From assembly GCA_965204915.1 (NCBI GenBank), contig OZ242023.1, forward strand, positions 4,030,001 to 4,094,000: a stretch of 64,000 bases of DNA, read 5' to 3'. A program made the position numbers and the translations under genes. This DNA comes from HK1 sp965204915 (lineage in GTDB: Bacteria; Pseudomonadota; Gammaproteobacteria; HK1). Shown piece after piece: positions 59,441-64,000 of the stretch (within the stretch, counting starts at the first letter, position 1; every line of letters starts with the position of its first letter). The notes beneath the pieces were generated by a model. It was not told the DNA's origin. It did no database searches and was given only the letters and a program-made list of their open reading frames with translations.

Positions 59441-61440
59441 CCACCACGCTACGCATCTTGGGATGGAAATCCGAAGGTCTCCGCTGTCCCGATCACGAAA
59501 TCGACCTCCTCGAAGGCCGCGACCATCCCTTCCACGTTTCCTTGATTCAAATGCCGAACGGCACGGGAAAGACGACGACGCTCGAACTGCTTCGGGCGGC
59601 GCTCTCGGGAAGCCTCGAAGGTCAGGGAGAGTCCGCGGACATAAGACGGTTCCGCAAGAGGGATTCCGACAGCGACCGCGGCGCGTTCGGGGTCAGGCTC
59701 CAACTCGACGACAAGCCGCTTACGGTGGCCTTGGAGTTCGACTTCGCCCTTGAACGGGTCGATTACAAGACCACGTGGAGGAGCGGACAGGAACTCGGCT
59801 TCCGCCCGCCGCGCCCCCTGCGCCGGTTCATGAATGAAGCCTTTGTCAACTTCTACGTTTTCGACGGTGAGCTCGCGGACGACTTGCTGGATCGCGACAA
59901 GACCGACGCCGGCAAGGCGGTCGAAAGCCTCTTCCAGGTCCATCTGCTTGATCAGATGTCCGGCGAGATCAAGGAATACTGGGAACGCATTACAAAAACA
60001 GAAACCGCCAAGGGTCAAACCGGGCTTACGAAAAGCCGGAATCTCCTCCAAAAGTGGGCGGATCGCTTGATCTACCTCACGAAGTGCAAGCAAGATCTCA
60101 AGGACTCCCTCGACAAGCTCGACGGCCGGATCGCCAGACAGGAAGAAAGATACCGGGAGGAGATGGCAAAGGAAGTCCTGAGGAGGGGGAAGATGCAAGA
60201 GGCCCAGGCTCAGGTCGATGCCCTTCGAGCCGAGCTCGACGAGATGACCCGATCCGTTCTCGACGCAATGCGGGAACCGCAGGCCCTGTCGCCCACTTTC
60301 GCCGACGATATGCTTGCGTTCAAATCGGGCCTCGATCGGGTCAAACTACCCGAGAGCGCCGCTCGGGAATGGTTCGAGGAGCTGTCGGAAGAAGCCGAAT
60401 GCGTGTGTGGCCGCCCCATCGACGAAGCGATCCGAACGATCATCCGGGATCGCGCGGAAAGATATCTCGGATCCGACGACGTCATTCTGCTGAACCGTAT
60501 CAAGTCGGATATTTCCGAGGCCGTGGGGACATCGACGCGCCAGCCGGCCCAGGTCCTGGAAGATCGGACACGGGAGCTGGCCGAGCAATCCAGGAAACAC
60601 CAACAAGCCGACAACGACCTCATCCTGTTGCGGCGGGAAGCAGAAGCATCCGATCCCGCCATTGCGAATGCGAGAGACGAGAAGGATCGCCTCGAAGCAG
60701 AGCGCGCCCGCATAATGAGCGATCTGGAGAAATTCCAGGACGATCAGGAGAACATGTCACTCGAAAGGCTGAGATCGGTCGATCCCGATACGGTCTTCTC
60801 CATCGAGATGGCGAAGAAGGCGAAGGAGAGTCTTGAGGATGAAGTCGCGCGCAGAACGAGGACGCTTGAGCTCAAGAACAAGCGAGACGCTCTTGTCCGG
60901 ATCTTCGGCCGGGCACGCGACAAGGCGAAGCTTGCAATCGCCAACGCGATACGGGACCAGACCAACGAACGGATCGCCGGATTGATGCCAAACAACTCTG
61001 TTCGTGTAGACAGGATAGAGAATGCGCTTCTTTTGCGCGACCAGGCAGGTGGTAGTGCCGGCGAGAACCTGTCGGTCGGATACGCCTTTCTGGCAACACT
61101 GTTCAATCGTGGCAACCATCATCAGTTGCCGTTCGTCGTCGACTCGCCGGTCGTGCCCATAGACGGGGATATCCGTCCAACCATCGGCAGCTTGGTGCCC
61201 CAGCTCACGGAACAGGTCGTCGCCTTCATGATCTCGACCGAACGCGACGGCTTTCTCCCAAGCCTCGAACGCGCGAGCAACGGCGATATACAGTACATTA
61301 CGCTTTTCAGGAGGGGCGTGAACCACCTGGAGGATCGAGCTACGGCAATGTCGTCCGGTGTCGAGAAGACGCGGGACGGGTGCCGGGTCATCGGAGAGGC
61401 GTTCTTCAACGATTTCCAGGTCGAGAGCGAGCCCGGCTGA
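59437..61440 (+). CDS. SMC/Rad50-type ATPase, DndD-like
   Basis: This 667-aa protein has Walker A QMPNGTGKTTTLELLR (~residues 37–52) and, far downstream, the signature LSVGYAFLATLF with Walker B LPFVVDSPVVP (~563–573), the split-ATPase head layout of SMC/Rad50/DndD. The middle ~350 residues form coiled-coil with a possible zinc-hook-like ECVCGRPID (~320–328). FYVFDGELADDLLDRD near 140 is characteristic of DndD-type ATPases. ATG 59437 overlaps the small acidic gene; the stop overlaps the next start (TGATG). It likely couples ATP use to DNA scanning in the modification or restriction complex (inference). Confidence 0.82.
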   Translation: MTTTLRILGWKSEGLRCPDHEIDLLEGRDHPFHVSLIQMPNGTGKTTTLELLRAALSGSLEGQGESADIRRFRKRDSDSDRGAFGVRLQLDDKPLTVALEFDFALERVDYKTTWRSGQELGFRPPRPLRRFMNEAFVNFYVFDGELADDLLDRDKTDAGKAVESLFQVHLLDQMSGEIKEYWERITKTETAKGQTGLTKSRNLLQKWADRLIYLTKCKQDLKDSLDKLDGRIARQEERYREEMAKEVLRRGKMQEAQAQVDALRAELDEMTRSVLDAMREPQALSPTFADDMLAFKSGLDRVKLPESAAREWFEELSEEAECVCGRPIDEAIRTIIRDRAERYLGSDDVILLNRIKSDISEAVGTSTRQPAQVLEDRTRELAEQSRKHQQADNDLILLRREAEASDPAIANARDEKDRLEAERARIMSDLEKFQDDQENMSLERLRSVDPDTVFSIEMAKKAKESLEDEVARRTRTLELKNKRDALVRIFGRARDKAKLAIANAIRDQTNERIAGLMPNNSVRVDRIENALLLRDQAGGSAGENLSVGYAFLATLFNRGNHHQLPFVVDSPVVPIDGDIRPTIGSLVPQLTEQVVAFMISTERDGFLPSLERASNGDIQYITLFRRGVNHLEDRATAMSSGVEKTRDGCRVIGEAFFNDFQVESEPG

Positions 61441-61931
61441 TGGACTTCTTCATTCGCAAGGAAGCGCGTAGCTGGTTCCAGAACATCAGGGGCGAGTTCA
61501 GCGCTCTGCCGGGCGCGAGGGCTGCACCGGACTTCGACGCATTCTATTTCTGCTTCATTGCCGGTATCGCCGCGAACCGCAAGGAATCTCTGCCGCAGGA
61601 AGCGACCGCGCAGCTTGTTCCGGGATTTCCCGAAGCCTACAAGAGCCGAGGCAGCCTCCTGGTCTCCCTTTTCCTGAGCCGCGAGTTGAAGAGCAGGGGG
61701 GTGGATCCGACGGAGCGTCAAAGGGTTCGGGATGTCCTGTCGGTGCTCGTTCATCCACAGGCGCCGAATTTTCTGAGCGACGAAGGAGTGCGTGAGTTCA
61801 ACAGGTACTCCTTCGGTGGATTCGATGTCCTGCTCGACTGGTTCGACGACCGCCCGACCTCGCTTGAGACGTTTCTGCGAACCTTCAAGCGTCGGATCGA
61901 TGAGACGTTCGTCGCCAAGGAAGGCGAGTAG
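61440..61931 (+). CDS. Uncharacterised 163-aa protein in the DndE position
   Basis: Starts at ATG 61440 within the upstream stop (TGATG). Features: IRKEARSWFQNIRGEFSALP near the start, FDAFYFCFIAGIAANRK (~residues 32–48), a helical middle and LLDWFDDRPTSLETFLRTFK (~132–151) near the end. No catalytic motif is recognised. In Dnd-type cassettes a small protein (DndE) follows DndD, but I see no clear sequence match to DndE, so only the position suggests an analogous role. Confidence 0.7.
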   Translation: MDFFIRKEARSWFQNIRGEFSALPGARAAPDFDAFYFCFIAGIAANRKESLPQEATAQLVPGFPEAYKSRGSLLVSLFLSRELKSRGVDPTERQRVRDVLSVLVHPQAPNFLSDEGVREFNRYSFGGFDVLLDWFDDRPTSLETFLRTFKRRIDETFVAKEGE

Positions 61932-61991
61932 AGAGAGTCTGCCCGATGGATGCTTTGCGCAACGTCGGATGCAACGTCCAGGAGCCGGGAT

Positions 61992-62249
61992 ATGTACTCA
62001 GACTCAAGGCATCTCCGGCAGCGCGCCTGCATTGGTTTGTCCGTTGTCGCGCAGGCCATACTGAACCCGGTCCGCTACCCGGATGTCCCGGTGTCGGACG
62101 ATCCGGGCGGCTGGCGGCGGTCGGCGGACCTTCTCTTGTCTCGGATCCGGCGACCCAGCCGGTTGGCAGAAAGACGAGCCCAAGCTGTCTGCCGGGAACA
62201 CTGCACTTCCATGAAAAACCGGAGACCTCGCAATGAGCGAATTCGATGA
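61992..62249 (+). CDS. Small hypothetical protein overlapping the DGQHR gene start
   Basis: This 85-aa frame starts at ATG 61992 with AGGAG seven bases before it, and overlaps the next gene by 17 nt. It reads MYSDSRHLRQRACIGLSVVA, then QAILNPVRYPDVPVSDDPGG and a basic helix (RIRRPSRLAERRAQAVCREH). Codon third positions are GC-rich like neighbouring genes. A competing frame (61946–62236) also ends by ATGA overlap, but its ribosome site is weaker. Not recognised as a known family. Confidence 0.45.
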   Translation: MYSDSRHLRQRACIGLSVVAQAILNPVRYPDVPVSDDPGGWRRSADLLLSRIRRPSRLAERRAQAVCREHCTSMKNRRPRNERIR

Positions 62250-63891
62250 GGAAAAAGTCCGTCAGACCTCCGAAGATCTGCTGGAAAGAGAGTTCAACTA
62301 CAGGGAGGCGTTGCGCCTCTTGCTGGACTGGCAAAGAGACAGGGAAGGCCATCATGTCGCCCTGCCGGCGAGAATGGGAACGAACGAGTCCTATCTCGTC
62401 TCGGTGTCCCTCGGCTGGATTGCTGCAAATGTCTATTTTGCTCGGGATCTTCCAATCTTCAAGGAGCACCAGCGGAAGAATTCGAAGATGATCGACATCA
62501 ATGATGTGACTGCCGAGTACCTTCAGCAGCGCGCGCCAGACTATACGCGGCAGCTACCGATGGCGATGTATCTGACCACCCGAGAACACCATAAATTTCC
62601 CCCTCTCCTGTTGGTCGCCTATCAGGAATGGGTATACGATGAAACTCATGAAATGTGGGGTCCGCACGGACGCGCCAGGGAGAGCTCTCTTAATGTCGTG
62701 GGTCTCGACACGAGGGCCTGCGTAGTGGATTTGGACGTCGCGAATACACAATACTTCGCACTCGATGGACAACATCGTCTTATGGCGATAAAGGGACTGA
62801 AGGACCTGTTGGACAACGGCCGCCTGAGTGCCAGGAAAAAGGACGGGGCCACTATCTCCGGCAAGGACATGACACGGGACGAGATCGAGGGGTACTTCGA
62901 GGAACAGGATCTCGATCCCAACAAGCTTCAGAGCGCTATGGACGAGGTGATGGGAGTCGAGATCATTCCTGCCGTGCAGAATCAGGAGACATTCAGAGAA
63001 TCCGTATCACGCCTCCGGAACGTGTTTGTCGACGTGAATGAGAACGCGAAGAGGCTGGAGAAGGGTGAGCTTACGCTACTTGACGAAAACGACGCATTCA
63101 GAATCGTGGCGCGGACGATCATGACCAAGCACCCGTTGTTCAAGGATGGCTCCGGTGGGTTGAACGTCGACACCAAGAGAAACCAGATCTCGGAGGGCTC
63201 CCCGCACTACACGGTGCTCAACGCGATCGTGTCGATCACGCAAGCCTATTTGGGAGATAAACCCGAATTCGACGTATGGAAGGACACCGTGCTCGATCTG
63301 AAGGGAAGGCGTGGCGTCGGGCCTCTCCGACCCACGGATGGCGAAATTGAAAAGGGGTTGGTACGATTGTCCATGTATTTCGATGCGCTGGCAAAGCTAC
63401 CGTCCCACCAAAGCATGATCTTGTACTTCTCTTCGGGCACCAAGGAGGGTAAGTCGCCGTCTGATCTCCGAGGCGTTAGCGACGGGAACATTCTGTTCCG
63501 GCCGATTGCGCAGGTCGCCTTGGCGCGGGCCATTGCCCGGTTGCAAAAGGACAAGGGAGTCGATCTGGACGATTTGATAGAGATCCTGTCTCGTCATGAG
63601 GAATCCGGAGAATTCGATCTTGCTAACAAGAATGCGCCTTGGTTCGGAATCCTGTGCGATACAATAGAAGGGAGAATTCGTCGTCAGAAGAGGTTCGAAG
63701 ATCTTTGTGTCGAGATGATGATCTACCTCCTTGGTGGCTTTGACGAAGACGAGGAGCGGAGAAAGAAGCTCTTCGATAATTTCTTCGAAGCAAGGATAGG
63801 CGGTGAGGATTCCGGCGAACCTGTGGCATGGGACTTGTCGGGCCGCCTGAAGGCGGAAGACGAATTCCAGCTTCCCGATCCGTGGCGATAG
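62233..63891 (+). CDS. DGQHR-domain protein, DndB-like
   Basis: This 552-aa protein carries the DGQHR signature: TQYFALDGQHRLMAIKGL (~residues 174–191), with NVFVDVNENAKRLEKGE (~260–276), conserved in DndB and related ParB-like proteins of DNA phosphorothioation and 7-deazapurine (Dpd) loci. DndB regulates or marks modification sites; the precise role of long versions is unclear. It is longer than DndB (~350–400 aa), having an extended C-terminal helical region (KRFEDLCVEMMIYLLGGFDE). ATG 62233 has a GGAG ribosome site. The next gene starts 2 bp after its stop. Confidence 0.83.
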   Translation: MSEFDEEKVRQTSEDLLEREFNYREALRLLLDWQRDREGHHVALPARMGTNESYLVSVSLGWIAANVYFARDLPIFKEHQRKNSKMIDINDVTAEYLQQRAPDYTRQLPMAMYLTTREHHKFPPLLLVAYQEWVYDETHEMWGPHGRARESSLNVVGLDTRACVVDLDVANTQYFALDGQHRLMAIKGLKDLLDNGRLSARKKDGATISGKDMTRDEIEGYFEEQDLDPNKLQSAMDEVMGVEIIPAVQNQETFRESVSRLRNVFVDVNENAKRLEKGELTLLDENDAFRIVARTIMTKHPLFKDGSGGLNVDTKRNQISEGSPHYTVLNAIVSITQAYLGDKPEFDVWKDTVLDLKGRRGVGPLRPTDGEIEKGLVRLSMYFDALAKLPSHQSMILYFSSGTKEGKSPSDLRGVSDGNILFRPIAQVALARAIARLQKDKGVDLDDLIEILSRHEESGEFDLANKNAPWFGILCDTIEGRIRRQKRFEDLCVEMMIYLLGGFDEDEERRKKLFDNFFEARIGGEDSGEPVAWDLSGRLKAEDEFQLPDPWR

Positions 63892-63893
63892 AC

Positions 63894-64000
63894 ATGTATG
63901 TCACGTCGGTTGCGGAGTGTCCGGCTCCGCCGAACCTTCGCTTCAAAAGCATGGGCGACATCTGTCGCGCCAGCAAGGCACTCTGCGAAGACTTCCGCAA
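63894..64000 (+). CDS. 5' part of the next operon gene, cut by the window end
   Basis: ATG 63894 (or GTG 63882 overlapping the previous gene) opens MYVTSVAECPAPPNLRFKSM, then GDICRASKALCEDFR. Thirty-five codons are visible, with Cys at positions 9, 24 and 31. In Dnd-like operons a DndC-type sulfurtransferase might be expected here, but these residues are not enough to identify one. Confidence refers to being a real gene. Confidence 0.65.
   Translation, partial: MYVTSVAECPAPPNLRFKSMGDICRASKALCEDFR

Noticed and set aside
61946..62236. Alternative 96-codon ORF ending by ATGA overlap with the DGQHR gene
   Set aside because: Weaker ribosome site and less gene-like codon use than the overlapping frame starting at 61992; kept only as an alternative.

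Overview
The window is high-GC bacterial chromosome with a conserved gammaproteobacterial backbone. The evidence is the gene order dusB–fis–purH–purD, an rng–yhdP pair, dxs, and a synthetase-type relA. I cannot name the genus. The mix of many transporters, a PhyH-like dioxygenase, several insertion sequences and dense defence genes would fit a marine or host-associated lineage, but that is inference. No tRNA, rRNA or CRISPR array was found.

Layout. 1–2 kb: an IS1182-family copy with a frameshifted transposase next to a uvrA-like fragment. 2.2–7 kb: a complete BMP-type (purine nucleoside class) ABC importer operon ending in a strong hairpin. 7.2–13.7 kb, minus strand: two tandemly duplicated family-5 solute-binding protein genes, each with its own copy of the same terminator, then a dimethylglycine/sarcosine dehydrogenase-like flavoprotein and a frameshifted DUF1330 gene. 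14.1–17.9 kb: selA without selB or selD, a PhyH-like dioxygenase and a DUF4143 ATPase.

17.9–29 kb is an accessory defence-type island. It holds an hsdR remnant, two translationally coupled ATPases (the second with a winged-helix-like segment and a helical tail), a convergent Ski2-like helicase, an AT-rich patch with a gene stub cut by an IS4-family element, and a DUF1156-type DNA methylase with zinc-ribbon cysteines. A helicase, a methylase and ATPases together suggest a helicase–methylase–ATPase restriction-like locus. 29.3–32.5 kb holds two further IS1182 copies inserted back-to-back at a CTAG site, the second of them intact.

32.8–47 kb, minus strand, is the housekeeping core: rng, yhdP, dxs, dusB, a remarkable double-domain fis, purH, purD and an aryl/acyl-CoA ligase. 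47.5–48.1 kb is a BrnT/BrnA toxin–antitoxin pair with a frameshifted toxin. 48.2–50.4 kb is relA. 50.8–56.7 kb is an Mrp-type Na+/H+ antiporter operon (E-F-G-MbhD/E-B-C-D-D') with no full-length MrpA and a duplicated 5' gene end.

57.3 kb to the right edge is a second, tightly coupled defence or DNA-modification operon: PLD-nuclease/helicase fusion, small acidic protein, SMC/DndD-like ATPase, unknown 163-aa protein, hidden 85-aa ORF, DGQHR (DndB-like) protein, and a gene running off the end. It resembles phosphorothioation-type (Dnd-like) cassettes, but the modification genes that would settle this lie outside the window.

Two patterns recur. One is Gly/Ala/Pro/Ser-rich low-complexity expansions inside or at the ends of otherwise conserved proteins. 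The other is single-site frameshifts in transposases, BrnT and DUF1330, which could be real decay or assembly error.
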